A stretch of 64,000 bases of DNA from Ferruginibacter yonginensis (GTDB taxonomy: Bacteria; Bacteroidota; Bacteroidia; Chitinophagales; Chitinophagaceae). Where the stretch lies: positions 682,001 through 746,000 of the forward strand of contig NZ_JBHSCZ010000002.1 in the NCBI RefSeq assembly GCF_042651465.1. Reading direction: 5' to 3'. The translations under genes were made by a program, and so were the position numbers. Under the pieces are notes generated by a model. The model was given only the letters and a program-made list of their open reading frames with translations. It had not been told where the DNA came from and ran no database searches. Positions within the stretch are counted from its first letter, which is position 1, and each line of letters opens with the position of its first letter. Below are positions 52,574 to 61,076 of the stretch, piece by piece.

Positions 52574-54496
52574 ATGATGGAACAACAGGCACAAAAAGGA
52601 CATCCAAAAGGCCTTTATGTATTGTTTGCAACTGAATTTTGGGAACGTTTTAGTTATTATGGTATGAGAGCAATTTTCATACTTTTTATGACGAAGTATT
52701 TGTTCTTCAATAAATCGTATGCATCAAATATTTATGGAACCTATACAGGGCTGGTTTATTTAACGCCACTGATTGGTGGCTATGTTGCAGATAGATATTG
52801 GGGAAATAGAAAGTCCATTTTCGTAGGTGGCATATTAATGGCAATAGGTCAGTTCTTATTATTTACTTGCGCTTCATTACCACAAGGTTCAGGTTCATCA
52901 CTATTATTTTTATGGGCTGGTTTGGGTTTTTTAATATTCGGTAATGGTTTTTTTAAGCCTAATATTTCAACAATGGTAGGTCAACTTTACCCAGAAGGTG
53001 ATGTACGAAAAGATGGGGCTTACTCAATTTTTTACATGGGTATTAATGCAGGTGCTTTTTTTGCTCCTTTAATTTGTGGTTATTTAGGCGAAAATGTTGA
53101 TTTTAAATGGGGCTTCTTTTCTGCTGGAGTAGGTATGCTAGTGGGGTTGGTAATATTTTATTTAACGAAAGATAAATACGTTGTGGCACCTGACGGTACA
53201 CAGTTAGGTGTTACTGCAAACAAGTTAAATGATAAAACTACTTCTGATGAAGCTTCTAATAGTGGAGGTGGTTTTAGCACACAACAACTTACCATTTTAA
53301 TTGGTGGTATCGCAGTTGTAATGTCTATTTTGTACTTCATTTTAAAAGTTGATTTTTGGGGTTCGTTGATTTATGGAATGACTATAGTAGCTCCATTTGT
53401 TGTAATTACTGATAAATCATTAACAAAAATTGAAAAAGATAGGTTGTGGGTAATTATATTAATAATGATTTTTGTAGTGTTTTTCTGGATGTGTTTTGAA
53501 CAAGCAGGGGCATCGCTTACTTTCTTTGCTGATGAACAAACCAATAGAAAAATATTTGGTTGGGAAATGCCAGCAAGTTATTTCCAAAGTTTTAATGCAG
53601 GTTTCATAGTATTGTTAGCGCCTATAATTTCAATTATTTGGTTAAAACTGAAACATCGAAACCCTGCTGCACCTTACAAACAATCATTCGGATTAGGCTT
53701 TTTAGCATTAGGGTTTTTATTCATTGCTATTGGTTCTAAGAATATTCCAAACGCAGGAGCAAGTATTATTTGGTTGACAGGCCTTTATTTTTTACATACT
53801 ATAGGTGAACTATGTTTGAGTCCGATTGGGTTATCGATGGTAAATAAGTTAACACCAGGGCGTTTTACTTCGTTAATGATGGGAGTGTGGTTTTTAGCTA
53901 TTGCAACTGGTAATAAATTAGCTGGTGCAATGAGTTCTTTATATCCTGAACAACAAAATATTTCAGCACAATTTGAAGCTTCAAATGTAAAAATGAACGG
54001 TGTTACAGTTAATTGGGATAGTGTAACTAATGTTAGAGATATTTCACAAAATAGTATATGGGATGTACAGTTGGTAAAAAAATCTGCCGATTCAAAAGAA
54101 GTTGACTCCTTAGTGTCAATTACAACCTCAGATTTAATGCCGAATATTGTAGGTACTGATTCGGTAAGAGTGAAGCGTTTTATTCCTGGAAAAATGTCAG
54201 AAGAAAAAGTTAAAAAGATTTTTGAGAAATATGGGGATAAAGAGCCTAAGTTTATTTTTGGTAAAGGAAAAGAACCAAGCACCTATTATATATTAAGAAA
54301 TGAAATGTATGCTAAGAATAACGAGGTGAAATTAGAAGTTTGGAATACGAACCCTAAAGCACCTGTATTTTTAGGGATAGAAATTAAAGACTTATTTACA
54401 TATTTTATGGTATTTGTAGCTTTATCAGGTTTAGCTGCATTCATACTATTTATTTTAAGTAATAAGTTACAAAAAATGATGCATGGTGTAAAATAA
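52574..54496 (+). CDS. POT-family proton-dependent peptide transporter
   Basis: A 640-residue carrier of the POT/PTR family importing di- and tripeptides with protons. The E-x-x-E-R-F/Y-S motif is visible in LFATEFWERFSYYGMRAIF, and the FYMGINAGAFFAPLICGYLGE motif in TM5. Two odd points: a short Gly/Ser insertion in the middle (about 215-235), and an insertion of roughly 140 residues (about 455-595) before the last helix, which should be periplasmic. Ends at a strong terminator. Confidence 0.92.
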   Translation: MMEQQAQKGHPKGLYVLFATEFWERFSYYGMRAIFILFMTKYLFFNKSYASNIYGTYTGLVYLTPLIGGYVADRYWGNRKSIFVGGILMAIGQFLLFTCASLPQGSGSSLLFLWAGLGFLIFGNGFFKPNISTMVGQLYPEGDVRKDGAYSIFYMGINAGAFFAPLICGYLGENVDFKWGFFSAGVGMLVGLVIFYLTKDKYVVAPDGTQLGVTANKLNDKTTSDEASNSGGGFSTQQLTILIGGIAVVMSILYFILKVDFWGSLIYGMTIVAPFVVITDKSLTKIEKDRLWVIILIMIFVVFFWMCFEQAGASLTFFADEQTNRKIFGWEMPASYFQSFNAGFIVLLAPIISIIWLKLKHRNPAAPYKQSFGLGFLALGFLFIAIGSKNIPNAGASIIWLTGLYFLHTIGELCLSPIGLSMVNKLTPGRFTSLMMGVWFLAIATGNKLAGAMSSLYPEQQNISAQFEASNVKMNGVTVNWDSVTNVRDISQNSIWDVQLVKKSADSKEVDSLVSITTSDLMPNIVGTDSVRVKRFIPGKMSEEKVKKIFEKYGDKEPKFIFGKGKEPSTYYILRNEMYAKNNEVKLEVWNTNPKAPVFLGIEIKDLFTYFMVFVALSGLAAFILFILSNKLQKMMHGVK

Positions 54497-54516
54497 CTAG
54501 CATCAATACTTTTATA

Positions 54517-54555
54517 AAAAAACGGCTGCCTTCATAAAAGGGCAGCCGTTTTTTT
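54517..54555. terminator. Bidirectional terminator
   Basis: The stem AACGGCTGCC/GGCAGCCGTT with A-run on the left and T7 on the right (loop of 10 nt) separates the POT gene from the convergent DUF1501 gene. Confidence 0.9.
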
Positions 54556-54569
54556 ATTGGGTTTAATGT

Positions 54570-55763
54570 TTATATAAATGATAGTGGGTTATAGGTTTTG
54601 CCTAAAATAGTGGGGTCACTTACACCTAACCAATTATTGAGTACTGTTGCATAAACATCTTTAAAATCAACTTTATATTTTAAATCGCCTTCGTTTAAAT
54701 CACTTAAATCAGGCATGGCATTTAATAACCCTTTTTGTTTTAAACCCCCACTAATAAAAAACATATTGTTGGCTGTACCATGGTCAGTTCCATTGCTTGC
54801 ATTTTGTGCTACTCTGCGACCAAATTCTGAAAAGGTCATCAATAGTACATCTTCAAAACGATTGTTACTTTTTAAATCAGTTGTAAATGCTTTGATAGCA
54901 TCATTCAACTCATCAAACAAACGCTTTTGTTGTTGCTCTTGCCCCACATGGGTATCAAAACTACCTAGTGATACATAATACACTTTCGTATTTATATCAG
55001 ATAAAATAAGTGAAGCAATGGTTTTTAAATTTTTACCCAACTCTGTACTTGGGTATGTTTGTGCTGAAGGGTGTAATTTACTTTGCTTAAAAATATAATC
55101 GGCACTGCTCAGCGTTTCACTCATTGTTTTGTAGAGGTAATCAACCGATTCGTTATGTGGATGGTGTGCAGCATTAATATCTTTATAAAATTTTTCGTTA
55201 CTGGTATTGTATAATTTACGGGGATCTTTAAAAGCTAAACCTTTGCTGTTAGCGCCTTTTAAGGCAAGGCTCAAAGTATCATCTAACTCCAATGCTTGTG
55301 TAGGTTTATCACAACCTTTGCATTGAGCATCGAGGTAACGACCAATCCATCCGGTATTGAGGTATTCGTTGCTGTTGCTGGCGCTTTGCCAAATATCCAT
55401 ACTTCTAAAATGCGATTTGTCAGGGTTGGGGTAGCCCACACTGTTCATAATACTAAGGTTACCACCATCATACAATTCTTTAAAAGCTAGTAGTGATGGG
55501 TGTAAACCAGCTTCGTCGGTTAAACCGAGTGCTTTATCTTTTGTTATGCCAATTACTTTTCGGGCTTTGTAATAAATATCATTTTGTATTGGTATAACAG
55601 TATTGAGCCCATCGTTACCACCACTAAATTGTAGCACCACCACTACTTTATTACCTGCAGGTACTAAGGCAGGTTTTTCAAATGCTTTCAAAAATTTAGG
55701 CATCATAAGTGATGCAGTGGCAAGTGAACCTATTTGTAAAAATTCCCTACGTTTGAAAATCAT
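54570..55763 (-). CDS. DUF1501 protein (Tat-exported, sulfatase-like fold)
   Basis: A 397-residue protein with a twin-arginine signal (FKRREFLQIGSLATASLM). DUF1501 proteins are related to the alkaline phosphatase/sulfatase superfamily; the segments FSGGNDGLNTVIPI, LLMTFSEFGRRVAQN and GTDHGTANNMFFISGG carry likely metal ligands (Asp/His). The activity is unknown. It lies 42 bp downstream of a DUF1800 gene on the same strand, a pairing that is widespread. Confidence 0.88.
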   Translation of the reverse strand: MIFKRREFLQIGSLATASLMMPKFLKAFEKPALVPAGNKVVVVLQFSGGNDGLNTVIPIQNDIYYKARKVIGITKDKALGLTDEAGLHPSLLAFKELYDGGNLSIMNSVGYPNPDKSHFRSMDIWQSASNSNEYLNTGWIGRYLDAQCKGCDKPTQALELDDTLSLALKGANSKGLAFKDPRKLYNTSNEKFYKDINAAHHPHNESVDYLYKTMSETLSSADYIFKQSKLHPSAQTYPSTELGKNLKTIASLILSDINTKVYYVSLGSFDTHVGQEQQQKRLFDELNDAIKAFTTDLKSNNRFEDVLLMTFSEFGRRVAQNASNGTDHGTANNMFFISGGLKQKGLLNAMPDLSDLNEGDLKYKVDFKDVYATVLNNWLGVSDPTILGKTYNPLSFI

Positions 55764-55805
55764 AACGAGTGATTTAATTTTTTGAATAAATGTTGTTGTA
55801 ACCGC

Positions 55806-57266
55806 TTAACACAATTGGTACTCTGGCGTACTCATGGTATTAATTACAACACTTTTTATAAATGCATCTCTACTTTCGTTGTTTAAATATTTTGAGAGTA
55901 CTTCGGCATCAATTCTACCAGTGGTTTGTAACAGTGTGTTGATGATGGTTTGCGATAATTGAGGTCGAGCTGTTTTTTCAAAATTGCTATTCACCATTTG
56001 CCAATTAATGGTAGCGCTACCGCCAGTAGCTGTAAATGCTGCATTTTTACCCAGCTTCAATCGTTTTTCTTGCGATAAACCCATGTTGATATCATCATCT
56101 GTTTTTGGGCGTATATCAATAGCGTCTTTTGAGCTAAACACTTGTGGTATTTGTAGGCGAACCATTAGGGTGCTACTATCAATCCAGTTTTTACCACCTG
56201 GCCACCCAGCAACATTTGGCGGATAAAATAGTTCTTGTCCTAACACTTTTTGATATAAAATTTGTGCATCATCATTATCTAATGCCAATGGTAAATACCT
56301 TCTTATACCAACTAATAATTCAACTGGCGATTTTATTTTTACGCCAATATTTTTTTCGTCATAAAACCAATCGCTTGTAAAAATATCTTCTAATAACTTT
56401 TTAATATCATAATTGTTATTATAAAAACGAGTACTCAGGGTTTGAATTTTAGCTTCATCAACTTGCTCGTTTACAAAATATTTGTATATTTTTTGGGTAA
56501 TGTAATAGGCCGTTTGAGGTTTTTTTAATAAGATGTTGAGTATATCATCACCATTAAAATTACCCGTTTCGCCTAAAAAAGTTTTTGTGTCGTTATCGTG
56601 AACATTTTCTTTAAAGCTGTATTGCCCATTTTTGTCAAACGACCAACCAGTGAAGGCCCTAGCGCCTTCTTTAACATCTTTTTCGGTATAGTTACCTCTA
56701 CCCATGGTAAACAATTCCATTACTTCTCGGGCAAAATTTTCATTGGGTTTACCTTTTTTATTTTGTTGGTTATTTAAAAATTGAAGCATGGCAGGCGTTT
56801 TACTCACCAACTTCAGCAATTCACCAAAGTTGCCTAGCGCATTTGCTCTAATAATATTGAGTAATTGCTGTGAAAAAAAACTATTGTTTACTCGGCAAGC
56901 AAAATGACCATGCCAAAACAAACTCATTTTTTCTCTTAGTTGTGCTTTACTGTTAATCATTAAACTGAGCCATGCAAGGTTCATATCTTTCAACTCTTGT
57001 CGCCATTGTTTGTTGAGTTGTTTACGTTGTTCTGCCGTAAGCATACCCGGTGTCATCATGGTACCATCGGGGTTCATGTAAGCTTTATCTTCAAGCGGAT
57101 TAATGGCGATGTTAATGGGTGTAGGTGCATCATTCGATGTGTTCAATAACGTTTTCCATAATTTTTTTTGTGGCATTGTATCCAACTCCGTTAATATTTC
57201 GGCCATTGGTCCAAAACCTGCTCTCCATAACAAATGCTGATTTTTTAAACGAGTGCTTACTGGCAT
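55806..57266 (-). CDS. DUF1800 protein
   Basis: A 486-residue protein of the DUF1800 family: HLLWRAGFGP at the N-terminus, MSLFWHGHFACRVNN near 112, and FAREVMELFTMGRGNYTEKDVKEGARAFTGW near 175 are the family signatures. Mostly helical; no signal peptide is evident in this start, though these proteins are believed to be exported. Function unknown. A 24-bp palindrome lies 35 bp upstream of the start. It is the first gene of the DUF1800-DUF1501 operon. Confidence 0.88.
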   Translation of the reverse strand: MPVSTRLKNQHLLWRAGFGPMAEILTELDTMPQKKLWKTLLNTSNDAPTPINIAINPLEDKAYMNPDGTMMTPGMLTAEQRKQLNKQWRQELKDMNLAWLSLMINSKAQLREKMSLFWHGHFACRVNNSFFSQQLLNIIRANALGNFGELLKLVSKTPAMLQFLNNQQNKKGKPNENFAREVMELFTMGRGNYTEKDVKEGARAFTGWSFDKNGQYSFKENVHDNDTKTFLGETGNFNGDDILNILLKKPQTAYYITQKIYKYFVNEQVDEAKIQTLSTRFYNNNYDIKKLLEDIFTSDWFYDEKNIGVKIKSPVELLVGIRRYLPLALDNDDAQILYQKVLGQELFYPPNVAGWPGGKNWIDSSTLMVRLQIPQVFSSKDAIDIRPKTDDDINMGLSQEKRLKLGKNAAFTATGGSATINWQMVNSNFEKTARPQLSQTIINTLLQTTGRIDAEVLSKYLNNESRDAFIKSVVINTMSTPEYQLC

Positions 57267-57300
57267 GTTATACTATTTTAAGAGTGTTGTTGTTTGACGT

Positions 57301-57324
57301 TGATTAAACCTAAACGTTTAATCA
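57301..57324 (-). promoter_or_regulatory. 24-bp palindrome upstream of the DUF1800 operon
   Basis: Perfect 9-bp arms TGATTAAAC (57301-57309) and GTTTAATCA (57316-57324) around CTAAAC. It lies 34 bp from the DUF1800 start, the place of an operator. No partner regulator is in reach. Confidence 0.5.
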
Positions 57325-57384
57325 TAAAATATACCAAACGAAGTTTACAAGCGATGTGTTCCATAAATTTAAGCTGAAAATGTG

Positions 57385-57416
57385 CAAAAAAAAGCTGCAA
57401 CTAAAAGTTACAGCTT
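57385..57416 (-). terminator. Terminator of serS
   Basis: AAGCTGCAACT (57392-57402) pairs with AGTTACAGCTT (57406-57416) with one mismatch, and T8 follows on the minus strand. Confidence 0.75.
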
Positions 57417-57438
57417 ACAGGTATTGATGCATACGTTA

Positions 57439-58713
57439 TTATTTTTCTATAACAGCAGCACCAAAATAACTGTGTAATACTTTTGGTAAGTGTATACCAT
57501 CTGCTTTTTGATTATTTTCTAACAAGGCAGCCATTATACGTGGTAATGCTAATGATGAGCCATTAAGTGAGTGTACAAGTTGTGTTTTGCCTTCCTCATC
57601 TTTATACCTAATTTTCATTCTGTTGGTTTGAAAACTTTCAAAGTTGCTAACTGAACTCACTTCTAACCATTTTTTTTGTGCTGCAGAATATACCTCAAAA
57701 TCGTAGGTTAGGGCAGATGTAAAGCTCATATCGCCACCACACAATTTTAATATACGATAAGGCAACTCTAAAAATTGTAACAATCGTTCTACATGGTGTA
57801 CCATTTCTTCCAACACATCGTAACTTTTTTGTGGTTCCACTAACTGAATAATTTCTACCTTATCAAATTGATGCACTCGGTTTAACCCACGTACATCGCT
57901 ACCAAAACTGCCAGCCTCTCTTCTAAAGCAAGGGGTATAGGCCGTCATTTTAACGGGCAGTTCGTTTGTTTTAATAATTTCATTACTGTATACATTGGTA
58001 ACAGGTACTTCTGCAGTTGGTATTAAATATAAACCATCAGCTGTTACATGGTACATTTGTCCTTCTTTATCGGGTAATTGTCCGGTACCATAAGCAGTAT
58101 CAGCATTCACCATTAAGGGTGGCATGTATTCTGTATAGCCTGCCGCTGTATTATAATCTAAAAAATATTGAATGAGTGAACGTTGCAATTTGGCGCCTTT
58201 GCCTTTGTATAAGGGAAAACCGCTGCCTGCTAATTTTGCACCAATTTCAAAATTTATTAAATCGTATTCCTTTATTAAATCCCAATGTGGTTGGGCATTT
58301 TCAGGTAATGTTGGCATGTTGCCGCCTGTTAAAACTGTAATATTTTCTTCAGGTGTTTTGCCTAATGGTACACTACTGTGTGGAAGGTTGGGTAACAATA
58401 AAATTTTATTATTAAAGTCTTCTTCCAACTGTTGAAGGGTAATTTTTTCGGCCGCAAAACTTTCTTTCCATACACCAACATTATTACGAAGTGTGGTAGC
58501 TTCATCAGCTGCACCTTTTGCCATTAAAGCACCAATTTCTTTTGAGGCGCTGTTGATGTTTGCTTGTAAGGCTTCGGCACTTGATTTTTGTTTACGAATG
58601 GCTTCATCAAGCGATATCAATTCATCTACCAAATTAATATTTGCAAAATTTTTGACAGCTAATTTTTCTTTCACAATGGCTGCATGTTGCCTGATGTAGT
58701 TGATTTGTAACAT
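57439..58713 (-). CDS. serS: Seryl-tRNA synthetase
   Basis: A 424-residue class II synthetase charging tRNA-Ser. It has the N-terminal coiled coil (about 28-105), motif 2 (TPCFRREAGSFGSDVRGLNRVHQFDKVE) in part, and motif 3 near the end (NGSSLALPRIMAALLENNQ). The tail GIHLPKVLHSYFG is typical. Length normal. Divergent from the gene at 58784. Confidence 0.96.
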   Translation of the reverse strand: MLQINYIRQHAAIVKEKLAVKNFANINLVDELISLDEAIRKQKSSAEALQANINSASKEIGALMAKGAADEATTLRNNVGVWKESFAAEKITLQQLEEDFNNKILLLPNLPHSSVPLGKTPEENITVLTGGNMPTLPENAQPHWDLIKEYDLINFEIGAKLAGSGFPLYKGKGAKLQRSLIQYFLDYNTAAGYTEYMPPLMVNADTAYGTGQLPDKEGQMYHVTADGLYLIPTAEVPVTNVYSNEIIKTNELPVKMTAYTPCFRREAGSFGSDVRGLNRVHQFDKVEIIQLVEPQKSYDVLEEMVHHVERLLQFLELPYRILKLCGGDMSFTSALTYDFEVYSAAQKKWLEVSSVSNFESFQTNRMKIRYKDEEGKTQLVHSLNGSSLALPRIMAALLENNQKADGIHLPKVLHSYFGAAVIEK

Positions 58714-58771
58714 TTTCTATTTTATTATCCTTTTTAAGAAACGCAAAGATAATCGGGAAAAGCTTATTTGT

Positions 58772-58779
58772 TACATTTG
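58772..58779 (+). promoter_or_regulatory. TACATTTG promoter box, possibly leaderless start
   Basis: A perfect TAnnTTTG box ends 4 nt before the ATG at 58784, so the transcript would begin at or next to the start codon: a leaderless message, or initiation at ATG 58793. Confidence 0.4.
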
Positions 58780-58783
58780 TGTT

Positions 58784-59134
58784 ATGCAACACATGGCAGA
58801 AGATTTACAGGTGCGTTGGTTAAAGCTGCGTATAAAATTAAAAGAACAGTTTGGTATTAAACCTGATATGAATGGGGTTTTATTATTGATAGGTGTGCAG
58901 GAGTTAGGCCAAGGGCCACAAAGTTTTAGTAAAGAGCAAAAGCAAGATTTAATGCATATTGCAATTTGTACCATTTTGGCGCCAAGTGGTTATTATAAAT
59001 TAGATGGATTAGATGAAGAAGGCTGGCCACATTTTTCACAACTAAAACCCTTGCCAGAACTGTATTTAAATGATCAAGAAAATTTTTTGAAAGACCATGT
59101 TTTGTTGTATTTTCAACACCAAGGATTTATTTAA
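58784..59134 (+). CDS. Conserved hypothetical protein
   Basis: A 116-residue cytoplasmic protein (ATG 58784; ATG 58793 is nearly as good). It has the segments RWLKLRIKLKEQFGIKPDMN, GVLLLIGVQELGQGPQSF and YYKLDGLDEEGWPHF, but no catalytic or binding motif that I know. It is divergent from serS and its stop lies 13 bp before the cyclophilin gene, so the two may be co-transcribed. Similar small proteins occur in Bacteroidota without assigned function. Confidence 0.65.
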   Translation: MQHMAEDLQVRWLKLRIKLKEQFGIKPDMNGVLLLIGVQELGQGPQSFSKEQKQDLMHIAICTILAPSGYYKLDGLDEEGWPHFSQLKPLPELYLNDQENFLKDHVLLYFQHQGFI

Positions 59135-59151
59135 AACAAACAATATAATGA
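59131..59151 (+). repeat. 21-nt leader repeat, copy 1
   Basis: The 21 nt covering the stop codon of the upstream gene, the A-rich spacer and the ATG of the cyclophilin gene are identical to 60364-60384 in front of the VanZ gene. Confidence 0.6.
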
Positions 59152-59924
59152 AGAAAATAATTGCGTTAATGTTAGTAGTGGGCGCATTGTTAAACACCCA
59201 GTTTGCAACTGCTCAAGTAAAAAAAGCAACACCTAAAAAAGTGGCTACTCCGAGTAAAGCTAGTAAAAATGCGGCGCCAAAAAGAATATCTACAAAACGT
59301 GCCACTACAACAAAGGTAGTACCAACCACTAAAGTAGATGGCAGTATAAAAGTAAAAATTACAACTGATAGTGGGGTGATTGTGGTTAAACTATCTGATT
59401 CAACACCTTTGCATAGAGATAATTTTGTAAAATTAGTACAGCAAGGTTTTTACGATAGTTTACTTTTTCATAGAGTAATTGGTGAGTTTATGATTCAAGG
59501 TGGCGACCCTCAAAGCAAAAATGCTCCAGCTGGTAGCATGTTGGGCATGGGTGGTGGCGATATGGCTCGTATACCTGCTGAGTTTAAACCAAGTTTATTT
59601 CATAAAAAAGGTGCATTAGCAGCCGCTAGAGATGGTAACCCTGAAAGAGCTAGTAGTGCCTGCCAATTTTATATTGTACAAGGAAAAAAATATAGTGACC
59701 AAGATTTGAATATGATGGAGTTACAGAGTGGACGAAAATTTTCACCAGCAGAAAGATTGGCTTATAAAACAATAGGTGGTACGCCATTTTTAGATCAGAA
59801 TTATACAGTATTTGGTGAAGTTATAAGTGGTATGGAAGTAATTGATAAAATTGCAGCTGTGGCGAAAGATGGTAATAACAGGCCTTTAGGTGATGTACAC
59901 ATGAAAATGGAACTATTGCCATAA
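59148..59924 (+). CDS. Exported cyclophilin-type peptidyl-prolyl isomerase
   Basis: A 258-residue protein with a signal peptide (ending FATAQ), a Lys/Thr/Ala-rich linker (about 25-65) and a cyclophilin domain (LFHRVIGEFMIQGGDP with active-site Arg and Gln; SSACQFYIVQGKK; the last part GGTPFLDQNYTVFGEV). It should help fold envelope proteins in the periplasm. The start at 59148 follows the A-rich leader and is preferred to 59097. Confidence 0.92.
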   Translation: MKKIIALMLVVGALLNTQFATAQVKKATPKKVATPSKASKNAAPKRISTKRATTTKVVPTTKVDGSIKVKITTDSGVIVVKLSDSTPLHRDNFVKLVQQGFYDSLLFHRVIGEFMIQGGDPQSKNAPAGSMLGMGGGDMARIPAEFKPSLFHKKGALAAARDGNPERASSACQFYIVQGKKYSDQDLNMMELQSGRKFSPAERLAYKTIGGTPFLDQNYTVFGEVISGMEVIDKIAAVAKDGNNRPLGDVHMKMELLP

Positions 59925-59989
59925 ATTAATTTTAACTACATAATATTTCTGCTAAATTGCAATTAAATTAAAACCTTAAAAATCAAATA

Positions 59990-60367
59990 ATGAGCTATCC
60001 ACAAAATTTAAAATACACCAAAGATCACGAATGGATTAGTGTAGAAGGTGATGTTGCAACCATTGGTATTACTGATTTTGCACAAAGAGAGTTGGGTGAT
60101 ATTGTTTATGTAGATATTAATACAACTGGTAAAGCGTTAGCTGCTGAGGAAGTATTTGGTACCGTAGAAGCTGTAAAAACAGTAAGTGATTTATTTTTGC
60201 CAGTTGCAGGTACAGTTGTAGAAGTAAACCCTGCTTTAGAAGCTAACCCTGAGTTGGTTAACAGCGACCCTTACGGTGCTGGGTGGATGGTTAAAGTAAA
60301 GGTTGATAATGCCGCTGATGTTGATGCATTAATGGCTGCAGCAGATTATGAAAAGTTAGTTGGTTAA
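59990..60367 (+). CDS. gcvH: Glycine cleavage system H protein
   Basis: A 125-residue lipoyl carrier protein. The lipoylated lysine is Lys63 in GTVEAVKTVSDLF, and the family segments YTKDHEWISVEGDVATIGIT and NSDPYGAGWMVKV are complete. It shuttles the aminomethyl group between the P, T and L proteins, whose genes are not in the window. Confidence 0.97.
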   Translation: MSYPQNLKYTKDHEWISVEGDVATIGITDFAQRELGDIVYVDINTTGKALAAEEVFGTVEAVKTVSDLFLPVAGTVVEVNPALEANPELVNSDPYGAGWMVKVKVDNAADVDALMAAADYEKLVG

Positions 60368-60384
60368 AACAAACAATATAATGA
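60364..60384 (+). repeat. 21-nt leader repeat, copy 2
   Basis: Identical to 59131-59151. As there, it starts in the stop codon of the preceding gene and ends at the ATG of the next, leaving a 14-nt A-rich spacer. Confidence 0.6.
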
Positions 60385-60779
60385 TACCATTTAAAAAGTT
60401 TATACCAGGCATTGCCTGGTTTTTTTTCGTGTTGATTTTAATTTGTTTACCTGGTAGCAATTTACCAAAGGCTGATACTTGGATGGAGTGTATATATTTT
60501 GATAAATGGGTGCACCTTGGTTTATTCGGCATTTTATCACTTTTATTTTTGATACCTATTATTAAAGCATCAATACAAGTGGTGATGCAACAAAAATTAT
60601 TATGGAGTGTAGTGGTTTGGGTAAGTATTTGGGGAATTACTACGGAATTTATTCAAAAGTATTGGGTAGCTGGTCGTAGTTTTGATTTGGGTGATTGGGC
60701 CGCCGATACTGTAGGCGCTTTACTTGCACTATGTTTTGTAAAATGGAAGTACAGTAACATCAACAAAAATAAAATCTAA
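60381..60779 (+). CDS. VanZ-like family protein
   Basis: A 132-residue protein from ATG 60381 with four transmembrane helices. The family signature appears as FDKWVHLGLFGILSLLF and GRSFDLGDWAADTVGALL. VanZ-like proteins are membrane proteins of uncertain function. It follows gcvH by 13 bp. Confidence 0.87.
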   Translation: MIPFKKFIPGIAWFFFVLILICLPGSNLPKADTWMECIYFDKWVHLGLFGILSLLFLIPIIKASIQVVMQQKLLWSVVVWVSIWGITTEFIQKYWVAGRSFDLGDWAADTVGALLALCFVKWKYSNINKNKI

Positions 60780-60796
60780 TCATAAAATAGGTTACT

Positions 60797-61024
60797 ATGA
60801 AAACAATGCTTTTTAGTTTACAAGAACCCATCGCAATATCAATGTTGATAGCTTTGGTTGTAACGTACTTCTATTTATGGTATTTAATTTAAAAAGATAT
60901 TATTACCAGCAATTTTAACCCACCATCGCCAAAGTTTGTTTGGTTGTTTGTGGTATTTGTATTCGGAATTTTTGGTGGGTTTATTTATGTATTGATTGGT
61001 AAACAAACCAAATATTACGAGTAA
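60797..61024 (+). pseudogene. PLDc_N-like small membrane protein interrupted by TAA
   Basis: The frame encodes a first membrane helix (ISMLIALVVTYFYLWYLI), meets TAA at 60890-60892, and continues for 43 codons with KDIITSNFNPPSPKFVWLFV and FGGFIYVLIGKQTKYYE, the second half of a phospholipase D N-terminal (PLDc_N) domain. Both halves belong to one 75-codon domain, so the stop is a nonsense mutation (one base from AAA, GAA or CAA) or an error. It ends right before a terminator, so the gene is otherwise complete. Confidence 0.7.
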
Positions 61025-61025
61025 T

Positions 61026-61056
61026 AAAAAAGCCTCGACATATATCGAGGCTTTTT
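61026..61056. terminator. Bidirectional terminator
   Basis: The stem AAGCCTCGA/TCGAGGCTT with A-run and T5 flanks lies between the PLDc_N remnant and the convergent Skp gene. Confidence 0.9.
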
Positions 61057-61076
61057 ATTATGAAAGTTTACTTTAA

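Noticed and set aside
30491..61024. Alternative genetic code or stop readthrough to explain the in-frame TAG and TAA
   Set aside because: TAA, TAG and TGA end normal genes throughout the window and no tRNA or readthrough signal is visible; nonsense mutation or sequence error is simpler.
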